Under the pieces are notes generated by a model. That model had not been told where the DNA came from. It ran no database searches and worked only from the letters and a program-made list of their open reading frames with translations. 64,000 bases of DNA, from NCBI GenBank assembly GCA_958295875.1, contig OY282379.1, positions 2,819,046 to 2,883,045 of the forward strand. Direction: 5' to 3'. Position 1 is the stretch's first letter. Each line of letters starts with the position of its first letter. The translations under genes were made by a program, and so were the position numbers. The stretch is from an uncultured Pseudomonadales bacterium (GTDB lineage Bacteria > Pseudomonadota > Gammaproteobacteria > Pseudomonadales > Azotimanducaceae). Below, piece after piece: positions 19,501 through 25,223 of this stretch.

Positions 19501-20893
19501 GGGCGGGGGTCATGCAAACCGCGCCTTCAGGCGCATCGGCGGCCGGGAGCGGGCCATCGCTTGGGCCAGTCCCTTCGCTTGCATCCGCCCCTTCGCCGGC
19601 GCCCATCCCGTCGCCGTCGCCCGTTTCCGTCCCTTCACCTGCGTCCGTCAAGGTGGTGATGTCCACGCCGGGGCCGTGCCCCCACCAAGGCGCCTCGGCG
19701 ATGCCGGCCAACGTGGCCCGAAACATGGTCTCGCGCCCAGACCGCATGGGGCTGCCGGTGTAACCCCAACTCCAAGCATCCAAGCGACGCAAGGTTTCGT
19801 CGAAGCGGGGCGAGGCATACCAGAGAACCGCGATGCCCACCACGATGCCGGCTGCCCCGGCGATGCCGAAGACGCCGAGGCGGCGCTTAAGGAACGCATG
19901 GCTCGCCCAGTAGAAGCCATAGCCCAGCACGGTGACGAGCACTTGGGCGCGGCTGCCATAGATGACCCCGCAAAGCAGCGCCAACAGCAGCGCCGCGTGG
20001 CCCCACAGGCGCTGCGCCCGGGTGCTCTTCGCCCGCGCCGCCAGCAGGATGCCGACGGTCAACAGGGCATAGCCGAGCATGGCGGCGAACATGTGCGGGT
20101 GGATGATCGCGTCGGTCAGATAAGAGGGAAACAGGGCCAGCAAGGCGGCGATGACCACGGCGATGGTGGCCTTGGAGCGAGCCAGTTGCGGCCCGCGCGC
20201 GTAGCAAAACAGGAAAACGGCGGCTGCCGCGACGATGGCAGCGAGATTGCGGAAGCCTTGCTTGGTGAACTCTTGCGTCAAGCCCACCGCATAGGCCGCG
20301 ATGAGCGCAAGGAAGGCGAACGGCGTGAGCCATAGACGCGGCATCGCGGCGTTGCGCTGCGGCATCCGGGGGCGCCAAGGCCGCCAGGCCGGCAGGCGGG
20401 GGCGCCAAGGCCGCCACGCCGTAAGGCGGTCGCGCCACGCGCCGCGGGCCGCTTGCGGGGACCGGCCGGCGGTCGCGCCGGCCATGCGTGGGCTGCGCTG
20501 GAGGCCGCCCAAGAGCCATGCCCAGAGGCGGTGCGTCGCTCCGACCCGAGGCCGCGGCGTTGGTCTGGCGCCCTGCGGCGGCGGTGAGGGCTTGCTCGCG
20601 GTCGGAGCGGTCGCGCTTGCGGTGCTCGGCGCCGGCGAAGGCCTGGGCCGGTGGGCTGCCGCCAACCTCCAGTCATGCAGCAGCGCCCATCCCAATAGCG
20701 CGAGCACGCCGCCAAGCAGTGCATCCGTCGCCCAGCCGCCGTAATACACCCGCAAGCCGTTGGCGATGAGCAAGGCGGCGAGCAAAGCCACGCTGTTGTC
20801 TCGCGCTGCGAGGTGCCGCACCCACGCCGGCATCAGGCGCGCAAGCGAGAGCCGCCGGGGTGCCAGCGGGCGCGCTGGGTTGGCGGAACTCAA
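10589..20893 (-). CDS. O-antigen ligase/polymerase-type protein split by a giant leucine-rich-repeat array
   Basis: Uninterrupted frame of 3434 residues. Residues 1-410 are the first part of a Wzy_C/O-antigen ligase-type membrane protein: several TM segments, a Pro/Arg/Trp-rich cytoplasmic linker (about 75-175), then GVIYGSRAQVL and GRETMFRATLAGIAE ending in WWGHGPGVD (about 404-410), the usual start of the large periplasmic loop. An acidic Gly/Glu linker leads into LRR modules from Cys460 to Cys3294. The ligase resumes at residues 3295-3434 with QGAHNLFLQMGLQTGLVG, which holds the family's conserved loop His (His3330), and two or three TMs. So the LRRs would sit in the periplasm within the catalytic loop. 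Families with this core attach O-antigen to lipid A core, polymerise O-units or glycosylate proteins; which applies here is unknown. The start is TTG at 20893; Met22 is an alternative. An IS630 element lies just upstream. Confidence 0.85.
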   Translation of the reverse strand: MSSANPARPLAPRRLSLARLMPAWVRHLAARDNSVALLAALLIANGLRVYYGGWATDALLGGVLALLGWALLHDWRLAAAHRPRPSPAPSTASATAPTASKPSPPPQGARPTPRPRVGATHRLWAWLLGGLQRSPRMAGATAGRSPQAARGAWRDRLTAWRPWRPRLPAWRPWRPRMPQRNAAMPRLWLTPFAFLALIAAYAVGLTQEFTKQGFRNLAAIVAAAAVFLFCYARGPQLARSKATIAVVIAALLALFPSYLTDAIIHPHMFAAMLGYALLTVGILLAARAKSTRAQRLWGHAALLLALLCGVIYGSRAQVLVTVLGYGFYWASHAFLKRRLGVFGIAGAAGIVVGIAVLWYASPRFDETLRRLDAWSWGYTGSPMRSGRETMFRATLAGIAEAPWWGHGPGVDITTLTDAGEGTETGDGDGMGAGEGADASEGTGPSDGPLPAADAPEGAVCMTPAPRGLLRDCRLLLAIRNTLAGDRPEVLWTWNFNVPLGRWRGVSIAGQPPRIVGINLPSADLTGQIPPELGALDQLTTLSLAQNRLHGTIPPELGNLERLEVLRLESNVLSGTVPEELGKLWQLGVLSLSDNQLQGTVPAALDGLNLLQRVMLGGNAFSGPMPASFHQVLKNDLYADLLCQSELEHLYPGLLADCSALLAGRDELAGTGSLSWSRALPIEQWQGVQVDGSPPRIIALHLADAKLNGRIPEELGTLAMLRRLLLNGNMLVGQIPSAVAHLRNLKEVRLAGNDFSGPPPGQLFKVALNDLHGTLFCARTDTLKHGLLDDCETLLDLREALAGEAHLNWRRSEPITSWHGVRVGGDPLRIVGLNLQHSGLSGEVPAALGNLDHLARLWLEGNRLHGALPGELAQSQRLRDLRVDATLLAQGAPAALCRLEALTDVLADACARPAEPNPGLRTDIDALLAAQEQLDAGGVLNWQPTLPIEAWDGVILAGEPQRVAALLLGRRGLAGQLPPALGRLTQLVELRLERNRLQGGIPAELGQLAALESLHLGSNALRGAIPPELGNLEQLLALSLAENRLTGVVPSELGKLRHLVWLRLAGNDIAGDMPPALRDVADHDIDMDLFCLPSKRGNPAQLEDCRALLAGRDELAGDGYLNWRATTPLGAWQGVSLDGAPTRVVALNLAGMGLTGRIPAALGKLTALQSLVLDGNALTGSIPANLRWLPRRQTSAGQGGSATRGMPFAGTAPSAASLGLAAPPAVHGTDWGAAPCGFPAANPGLSGDCRTLLEARDILAGGASLNWSAALPARSWQGVALGGAPERVVSVDLAGVGLRGRIPAALGRLSQLVALRLNDNGLRGGIPAKLGQLANLEALWLKDNSLDGPLPQRLIELPKLRVARLAGNELHGPMPRAVRDLDHDLDEYVFCLPLATASAGLLEDCSALLAGRDALSGAAELNWRRDLPLGRWQGVELAGDPPRVTGLDVSLLGLTGQIPPEFGRLVELRRLAVGGNALTGPVPEALARLPNLEKLHLFRRQHTAQGTIHAETRNTAPAAPPPAPGAIVGTNPDLRCTSYNSGLAADCEALLGMRDTLAGSATLNWHPTVPIEQWPCIDVGGQPQRVTRLRCSKRGLDGILPSALGDLDEVVSLSLYGNALSGTIPPSLGRLSKLRRLNLTSNRLTGAIPAELSQLSALENLLLNRNRLSGPVPPTLADLPKLNMLRLGGNAFHGCSPPPRLLDVQKHDFSPSTFHCLPLAFGKDGLKRDAAILLAARDRLAGQGELNWSAGRSIAEWQGVTLAADESQGVIGLDLTGAGLTGQIPRQFGELAVLQTLKLGDNRLTGAVPPELVQLTDLQELNLEDNLLTGVFPPALLAKRRQLVVIGSAGNQFVGPAQLEQPAPTQPTSSLAGARCQPVATIDMELLADCGTLLALRDALAGAGTLNWNAALPIAAWRGVTIGGEPARVVALDLPASGLTGRIPAELGELTSLRRIVLSDNSLTGAIPRELGELERLVELRLEGNALTGAVPPAVAIAADPDRRAERSVIPLRANAARTMGAGELTASEPGPENVFATPYPAALRNIVDHDLPPACPNVPSMNTGLLRDCESLLASRDALAGTATLNWSEATPMAAWQGVRLSGDPLRVTALELSAAGLNGRLPSALGSLERLETLRLDGNRLIGPIPPQLGDLKRLENLALAQNQLTGHIPPALGALPRLASLALGHNDFHAPVPPALRTVEQHDLDIEVFCPASGGDAPSLFSDCQTLLSVRDALAGRGALNWLRTAPLGAWAGVRLGGDPLRVQALELAGKGLDGRLPAALGNLDALLKLDLSGNALRGELPAELAKLARLDELRLADNRLSGAIPAALEALNLRVLRLAGNLLAAPPPSLRQLPDTDFGRGPRCIGVPRSNPELAEDCWRLLSLRDELAPGGELNWSWEQPIDQWQGVVRLSGTPPRVTALHLRDLGLRGRLPAGLGDLSHLALINLAVNELTGPIPAELGKLRRLVTLNLRQNRLAGPIPTELGQLPRLKWLVLSRNRLTGHVPAALAQLPALARLRLKGNLFLDCSAPAAFATSVLDHDFPATFLCHPLDWSPSLAPDAAALLAMRDALAGAGALNWHEDTPMPAWEGVVLSPGLHPRVEGLELSGKALSGRIPREIGNLGALKTLHLDGNALTGDVPPELGKLTRLRSLRLDGNHLHGPLPPALGGLNALTLLRLAGNSFEGVAPTALRQVQDHDLGFGPRCRPGIAGTTGLQRDCSVLLAVRDELAGNVKLNWGAAAPIDFWRGVTLGGAPARVIALDLTNLGLTGSIPPRLGNLDALVSLRLGRNALVGTIPDTLGKLANLSELVLDGNALTGRIPRELGRLANLATLRLRNNGLHGAIPAELGRLGNLRQLALDNNALSGRIPRSLGELSALQELWLAGNQLAEATSHIQATPMLSRALRDASPAPHAEALAPTASGPESLGTAPTRPIAPPNQPTAPGSELFCTPDGAGNEELFKDCTALLRSAMDWWDDPATLNWRVDVPLERWKGIGLGGHPARVTSIDVSGLGLRGRVPRPLTRLSALETLRMADNEFFGTIPGRLGRLRALREVALERNELTGPVPTSIENLPALSELRLNDNALTGHLVGRLERLPSLSTMRLGGNNFLGCVPEPVRGLGDRRLELDIDCGPTPWSKPPLLEDAATLMASRDALAAGATLNWSYGTPVTAWQGVTVDGSPPRVVALDLANVGLAGQIPGELRALSALVRLDLSGNALTGGVPPQLGQLGNLSTLSLSANRLTGELPLALDHLDALAKIEFEGNDFVGCPPPTLRWHLQSTFLPMRSAHCRETWHYRTGGQVGGTLYAISGAVGQGRETHLAQGAHNLFLQMGLQTGLVGVGALGLLCMSLVFNLRGRVGRKVTPVQCLAVAGTAMAITHSAFDVFLLQYVMTVAVFVWMFLGIGTGLARSTQTEGEAQPSGAGRRTEGD
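11012..19516 (-). repeat. 17-module leucine-rich-repeat array inside the ligase
   Basis: Each module opens with a cap resembling plant LRRNT_2: DC-x2-LL-x2-RD-x-LAG, then LNW, then a W-x-GV turn and a G-x-P-x-RV strand. Two to six 24-residue repeats of plant-specific type (L-x2-L-x-L-x2-N-x-L-x-G-x-IP-x2-LG) follow. A module closes with an LR-x5-HD-like turn and a Cys. At 13 of the 17 junctions or starts the closing Cys and the next DC are 7-17 residues apart, which suggests a disulfide staple; modules 4, 9, 14 and 17 lack the second Cys. The DNA copies are diverged, not identical. Proline/alanine-rich linkers interrupt modules 5, 7, 10 and 15. Confidence 0.9.
20368..20427. repeat. 30-bp tandem repeat, two copies, in the giant gene
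   Basis: Two adjacent 30-base units (20368-20397 and 20398-20427) with 27 of 30 identical bases. On the minus strand they encode the duplicated basic, Trp/Pro-rich segment WRPWRPRLPA/WRPWRPRMPQ in the cytoplasmic linker near residue 160. Confidence 0.7.
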
Positions 20894-21218
20894 GGTTGGG
20901 CCTCTCGCTGGCGGGGCTGGTCAGCCCCTGCGGTGCGTTACGGCGTTGGCGCACCTCGGCTTCGCCCAAGGCACTGCCATCGCTGGGGGGCAGCGGTCAA
21001 TGTGGGAAGCGGGACGGTTCATCAAGCCGCAAACCTAGACGGAACGCGATGCCGCGTGCGGGCAACCTAGGCGGCGGTTCCGGCCCATCGATTTTCCGCC
21101 TGAGCGCCGTTGCAGTCAAGTTTTGTGCGGGCTCAGCGCCTTCTGGACGTCGCCGCGCCTAGGGGAGGCTGGTTGGGCGCGGCGGTTTGATAGCCAGAGG
21201 GCCGCCGGTGCTGGCATC
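20894..21218. other. intergenic region upstream of the giant gene
   Basis: About 325 bases between the TTG start of the ligase-LRR gene and the left end of the IS630 element. No gene or convincing promoter was recognised. Any native promoter of the giant gene should be here or was displaced to the far side of the insertion. Confidence 0.5.
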
Positions 21219-21220
21219 TA

Positions 21221-22419
21221 GTGTAGTGTCGCAAGCAAACCATTGATTACGCTCGGCGGTCGTGTCAAGATGCGGTCGGCAAGGTTTTGGGGAGCGAGGG
21301 CATGCGGGCAGCGCCAAGGATCGAAGTGCCGGAAGGGGACCGGGAGAAGCTGGAACGGTGGTCGTCGTCGCGCAGCGTGCCGGTGCGGCTGCGGGAACGG
21401 GCGCTGATCGTGCTGAAGGCGTCGGAGGGGATGACGAACAAGGAGATCGCGGCGGAGCTGGGAGCGGAAGCGAACAAGGTGGGGCGCTGGCGCCGGCGGT
21501 ACGCGGACGAGGGTCTGTCGGGCATCGAGAAGGAGCGGGCGCGCGGCGGCAACCAGGGCGGCCGGAGCGACGCGGAGCGGGCGGCGCTGCGCAGCCGGAT
21601 CGTGGAGGCGACGACGACGCGGCTGCCGAAGGACGCGACGCAGTGGTCGTGCCGGTCGATGGCGCGGGAGACGGGGGCGTCGCGGGACTTCGTGAGCCGG
21701 ACGTGGCGGGCGCGCGGCCTGAAGCCGCACCTGTCGCGGACCTTCAAGCTGAGCAGCGACCCGCGCTTCGAGGAGAAGCTGCGCGACGTGGTCGGCCTGT
21801 ACTTGGATCCGCCGGAGAACGCGGCGGTGTTCAGCTTCGACGAGAAGAGCTCGATCCAAGCGCTGGACCGGACGCAGCCGGGGCTGCCGATGAAGAAGGG
21901 GCGCTGCGGGACCGCGACGCACGACTACAAGCGGCACGGCACGACGTCGCTGTTCGCGGCGTTGAACCTGGCGTCGGGCGAGGTGGTCGGCCGGTCCTTC
22001 CGCCGCCACCGCCACCAAGAGGTGCTGCGCTTCCTGCGCGAGGTGGAGAGGGCGGCGCCGCCGGAGCAGGACATCCACATCGTCCTCGACAACCACGCCA
22101 CCCACAAGCACGAGAAGGTGAGGAAGTGGGTGGAGCGGAAGAAGCGCGTCCACCTCCACTTCACGCCCACCAGCGCGTCGTGGCTGAACCTCGTGGAGCG
22201 CTTCTTCGCGCGGCTGACCGAGCAGCGGCTGCGGCGCGGCGCGTTCACCTCCGTGTGCCATCTGGAGAAGAGCCTCCGGCAGTACCTGGACGCCTGCAAC
22301 GAGAACCCGCTGCCGCTGGTCTGGACGAAGTCGGCCGAAGACATCCTCGAAAAGGTTGGCCGCGCGCGGGCGAGCCTGGCGGCAGAGACTTAATCAACGC
22401 TATGTTGGCGACACTACAC
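21221..22419 (+). mobile_element. IS630-family insertion sequence, complete
   Basis: Element of 1199 bp bounded by imperfect terminal inverted repeats of about 31 bp (21221-21251 and 22389-22419; 25 of 31 positions match, the outer 12 perfectly). Both ends are flanked by TA (21219-21220 and 22420-22421), the target duplication expected for IS630/Tc1-mariner elements. It encodes one intact transposase. Its third codon positions are almost all G or C, more extreme than the neighbouring genes. The insertion lies between the giant LRR gene and the SMP-30-like gene and breaks no recognisable gene. Confidence 0.9.
21302..22393 (+). CDS. IS630 family DDE transposase
   Basis: Cuts and pastes the surrounding element at TA dinucleotides. 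The N-terminal half has two helix-turn-helix-like segments (NKEIAAELGAEANKVGRWRRRY, shown by its conserved spacing around residues 45-66, and a second around 110-140). The catalytic domain shows the DDE triad: Asp in FSFDEKSS, Asp in IVLDNHATHK and Glu in WLNLVERFF. At 363 residues it is full length for the family and unbroken, so it may be active. The ATG at 21302 was preferred to the TTG at 21287. Frames opposite and alongside stay open over most of the gene because of the extreme GC content; they are not taken as genes. Confidence 0.93.
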   Translation: MRAAPRIEVPEGDREKLERWSSSRSVPVRLRERALIVLKASEGMTNKEIAAELGAEANKVGRWRRRYADEGLSGIEKERARGGNQGGRSDAERAALRSRIVEATTTRLPKDATQWSCRSMARETGASRDFVSRTWRARGLKPHLSRTFKLSSDPRFEEKLRDVVGLYLDPPENAAVFSFDEKSSIQALDRTQPGLPMKKGRCGTATHDYKRHGTTSLFAALNLASGEVVGRSFRRHRHQEVLRFLREVERAAPPEQDIHIVLDNHATHKHEKVRKWVERKKRVHLHFTPTSASWLNLVERFFARLTEQRLRRGAFTSVCHLEKSLRQYLDACNENPLPLVWTKSAEDILEKVGRARASLAAET

Positions 22420-22502
22420 TAGGCCGGCGTTGGCCGATGGGGAACCGGCGCCGTCGGGATGCGCAGGCGAGCGCGGCAGCGCCTTGGCCTGATTCACGCC
22501 GC

Positions 22503-23402
22503 TCAGGTTCCGAATAGCGCCAAGCCCGGCACTTGGACGCGCATGCGATACAGCCTGGTTGAGGCGGTGAGGAAGAACGTGCGCAGATCGTCTCCGCCCC
22601 AAGTGAAATTGGCGCAGAACGCCGGCGTTTCGATCACGCCGAGGCAGGCGCCGTCGCTCGGGTGATAGATGTGGACGCCGCCGGGCCCGGCGCAGAACAC
22701 ATGGCCGGCGCTATCGGTCTTCAAGCCGTCTGGCGCCCCGGCGCCCTCGCCAGAAGACTCGGCGAAGACATCGCCACCGGACAGCGCGCCGTTCGCGTCG
22801 ATGGCGAACCTGCGGATGTGCATGCGCGGCGTGTCGGCCACGTAGAGGCTGCGCTGGTCCGGCGTGAACGCCAAGCCGTTCGGCATCTCGAAATCCTTCG
22901 CCAGCAGTGTGAGCGCATTGCCGTTCGCCGGCTCGATGCGATAGACGCCGCGGAAATCGAGCTCCACCTCGCGTGCGAGGCCAGTGCCGCCGAAGCGCCC
23001 ATAGGTGGGGTCTGTAAACCAAATGGTGCCGTCGTTGCGCACGACGATGTCGTTCGGGCTGTTGAGTTCCTTGCCCTCGTAGTGGCTCGCCAGCACGGTG
23101 ATGGCGCCGTCGTGCTCGGTGCGCGTGACGCGGCTGGTGGCGTGCTCGCAGGAGAGCATCCGCCCCGCTTTGTCGTAGGTGTTGCCGTTGGCCATGTTGC
23201 TCGGCTCGCGAAAGAGGGCAAGCCCCTCGGCTTCGCTCCAACGGAACATCCGGTTGGCCGGAATGTCGCTGAACGTGAGGTGCCGCTCGCTCGGATGCCA
23301 GATCGGCCCCTCGGTGAATTGGAAATCCCCCGCCAATTGCGTGAGCGTTTCGTTGCGATCCAACACCGCCAACAAGCGGCGGTCGCGAACCTGAATTGCC
23401 AT
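22503..23402 (-). CDS. SMP-30/gluconolactonase family lactonase
   Basis: Six-bladed beta-propeller hydrolase of the SMP-30/LRE family, which opens sugar or other lactones using a divalent metal. Metal-site residues are in place: Glu in FTEGPIWHP near the N-terminus, Asn in ELNSPNDIVV, and Asp in LYVADTPRMH-type strands (AFTPDQRSLYVADT), plus the family strand IWFTDPTYG. The ATG at 23402 is preceded by GGGGAG, a good ribosome-binding site; the frame is open further upstream to 23432. Predicted cytoplasmic because no signal peptide is seen. The neighbours give no pathway; a link to the sugar dehydrogenase at 8524 (sugar to lactone to acid) is possible but speculative. Confidence 0.9.
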   Translation of the reverse strand: MAIQVRDRRLLAVLDRNETLTQLAGDFQFTEGPIWHPSERHLTFSDIPANRMFRWSEAEGLALFREPSNMANGNTYDKAGRMLSCEHATSRVTRTEHDGAITVLASHYEGKELNSPNDIVVRNDGTIWFTDPTYGRFGGTGLAREVELDFRGVYRIEPANGNALTLLAKDFEMPNGLAFTPDQRSLYVADTPRMHIRRFAIDANGALSGGDVFAESSGEGAGAPDGLKTDSAGHVFCAGPGGVHIYHPSDGACLGVIETPAFCANFTWGGDDLRTFFLTASTRLYRMRVQVPGLALFGT

Positions 23403-23444
23403 GGTTGCTCCCCGTGCTAAGGCCGCGAGCATAGCGCAGGCGGG

Positions 23445-24599
23445 TTAGGGCCAGAGCTCGCCGGCAGCGACTGCCGCGGCGAAGCGGGCTGCCGGCCACA
23501 CTTCGATGCCGTCGGCGGAGCGGAAGGAGCGCCGACCAGCGTAGACCAGCACGCGGCGCGCCAATTTCGGCAGCCCATCGAGCTTGCGCAGGCCCTTCAG
23601 CAAATCTGTGCGATAGCGATCGGTGGCCTTCACTTCGATGGCCAAGTGTTCGCCGTTGCGTTGCAGCACCACGTCGACCTCCACATCGGATTGGTGTGGC
23701 GACCAATAGAAAATGTTGTCGTAGAGGTGCTGCACCTGCGCATGCGTGCGCAATGTGGTGACCACCCAACTCTCGAACAGCGGCCCGCGTTCTTCGGCCG
23801 CCACCGCGCCGAGTTGCCGCTTGACGGCGCGGACAACGCCGGGGTCTATCCAATAGAGCTTCGGCAGCTTGCGTTCCCGCACCCGCAGCCGTGCCTCGAA
23901 GGCCGGCAGCCTGAAGGTGAGCAGGGTGTCTTCCAAGATGTCGAGATAGCCTTCCACCGTCGTGCGGGCGACGCCGGCGGCCCGGGCGATGCTGGTGACG
24001 TTGATGGTCTGCCCGTTGAACAATGCCGCGATGGGCAGGAACCGCACGAAGCCCGGCAGGTTGCGCACCAACGCCTCGGCGCGGATCTCCTCGCGCAGAT
24101 AGAGCTGGGCATAGGCTTCGAGCGCCTCTGCCGGCGCTTCGCTGTTCCAGATCAATGGCACCGAGCCGAAGCGCAGCACCCGAGCCAAGTCAAAATCCGG
24201 GCCCAGCTCGGCTGATGAGAGTGGGAACATGGTTCTCGTGAGCGCCCGACCGGCGAGTAGATTGACCCCAGCAGCCTTCAGTTTCCGTGCGCTGGAACTG
24301 AGCAGCGCGAACCGCAGGCGCTTGGCCTCGATGGCGCGATGCACCTCGTTCAGCAGCGCCGGCAGCCGCTGCACCTCGTCCACCACCACCCAATCACCGC
24401 CGCTGAGATGTTCGATGGACTGCGCGAACAACGATGGATCCGCCAGCAGGTCTTGGAACAGGCGCTCGTCGAGCAGGTCCAGCGTGGTGGCGTTGGGGAA
24501 GCTCGCCCGCGCCCATGTGCTCTTGCCCACGCCACGCATCCCGAACAGAAAGAAGCTCTGCCCAGGGGGCTGCGTGAGGCGCTGGTAGGTGGACACCAT
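23445..24599 (-). CDS. AAA ATPase with DUF4143 domain
   Basis: ATP-binding protein of the AAA_14/DUF4143 type. Walker A is FGMRGVGKSTWA (about residues 19-30) and Walker B is DWVVVDEVQRLP (about 70-81). The middle contains a winged-helix-like stretch, and the C-terminal DUF4143 region has a PD-(D/E)XK-like core ending in EHLAIEVKATDRYRTD, where Glu and Lys match an E-x-K motif. Such proteins are widespread accessory genes with no settled function; nuclease or toxin-like roles have been proposed. It starts at ATG 24599 and stands alone between the lactonase and the pigment locus. Confidence 0.85.
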   Translation of the reverse strand: MVSTYQRLTQPPGQSFFLFGMRGVGKSTWARASFPNATTLDLLDERLFQDLLADPSLFAQSIEHLSGGDWVVVDEVQRLPALLNEVHRAIEAKRLRFALLSSSARKLKAAGVNLLAGRALTRTMFPLSSAELGPDFDLARVLRFGSVPLIWNSEAPAEALEAYAQLYLREEIRAEALVRNLPGFVRFLPIAALFNGQTINVTSIARAAGVARTTVEGYLDILEDTLLTFRLPAFEARLRVRERKLPKLYWIDPGVVRAVKRQLGAVAAEERGPLFESWVVTTLRTHAQVQHLYDNIFYWSPHQSDVEVDVVLQRNGEHLAIEVKATDRYRTDLLKGLRKLDGLPKLARRVLVYAGRRSFRSADGIEVWPAARFAAAVAAGELWP

Positions 24600-24731
24600 G
24601 CCGGCATTTTTCCATGAAATATGACGACATGGTATGCAATGGAGCGGGGCGGCTCAAGGCGGGCAGAGGCGGCGAGCTCCCTTAGAACGCTTCTCGGTCA
24701 TCGTGGTGGGGGTCGAGTCGTGTCACATCAC

Positions 24732-25223
24732 TCACTCGCCGCGTTTGGATGCATCAGCGATGAGGCCCTCGATACGATCGCGCAAGGATTTGGGCGTGCC
24801 GACGATCAACGATTCCGACTTGGCAGAGACGGGCGCCTGTGAGGTATAAGCCTCGTTGACGAGCCTCCCAGCGCCGTCACGGATCTCGTAGTAGATCAGC
24901 AAACGGAAATCCCACTCCACCAGTTGCGCAGCAACTGTCACCGATTCGCCGTAGACGATGCTGCGACGGTAGCGTACGCGCGTGTCGACGATCGGCCATA
25001 ACTGGCCGACGCTGGCCATGCGTCGATAACCGAAATTGAGCTTCGCCAGCAACGCTGTGCGCGCTGCATCGTAATAGCGGAAATAGTTTCCATGCCACGC
25101 CACGCCCGTGGGGTCCGCGTCTTGGAACGGCACCACCACATTGACCTCAACACGCAGCGCAGCGTGGTCTGGCCAACTTCTGTTCCACAGACCGCGGCGG
25201 CCGCCTCGTCGCTGCCCACTCAT
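24732..25223 (-). CDS. acyl-CoA/ACP thioesterase, 4HBT hotdog (APE locus)
   Basis: Small single-domain hotdog protein (163 residues) of the YbgC/4HBT kind. The signature DADPTGVAWHGNYFRYYDAAR contains the Asp and the His-Gly-Asn-Tyr-x-x-x-x-Asp run of this family. In aryl-polyene loci a thioesterase of this type is standard and could release or proofread acyl chains on the ACP. The start at 25223 is set by the ATGA overlap with the upstream glycosyltransferase stop (25220-25223); the frame continues upstream to 25505 only as an overlap with that gene. Last gene of the three-gene minus unit led by the COG4648 protein. Confidence 0.87.
   Translation of the reverse strand: MSGQRRGGRRGLWNRSWPDHAALRVEVNVVVPFQDADPTGVAWHGNYFRYYDAARTALLAKLNFGYRRMASVGQLWPIVDTRVRYRRSIVYGESVTVAAQLVEWDFRLLIYYEIRDGAGRLVNEAYTSQAPVSAKSESLIVGTPKSLRDRIEGLIADASKRGE

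Noticed and set aside
11012..19516. CRISPR-like or satellite array explaining the periodicity in this stretch
   Set aside because: The periodicity is at protein level (LRRs) in one open frame; DNA units are diverged and of unequal length, with no short identical direct repeats or spacers.
21218..22261. 347-codon minus-strand frame inside the IS630 element, and a 386-codon frame on the plus strand
   Set aside because: Both overlap the transposase, which has the full DDE triad. Their translations are low-complexity (Arg/Pro or Gly/Ala) and end in copies of the inverted-repeat sequence.
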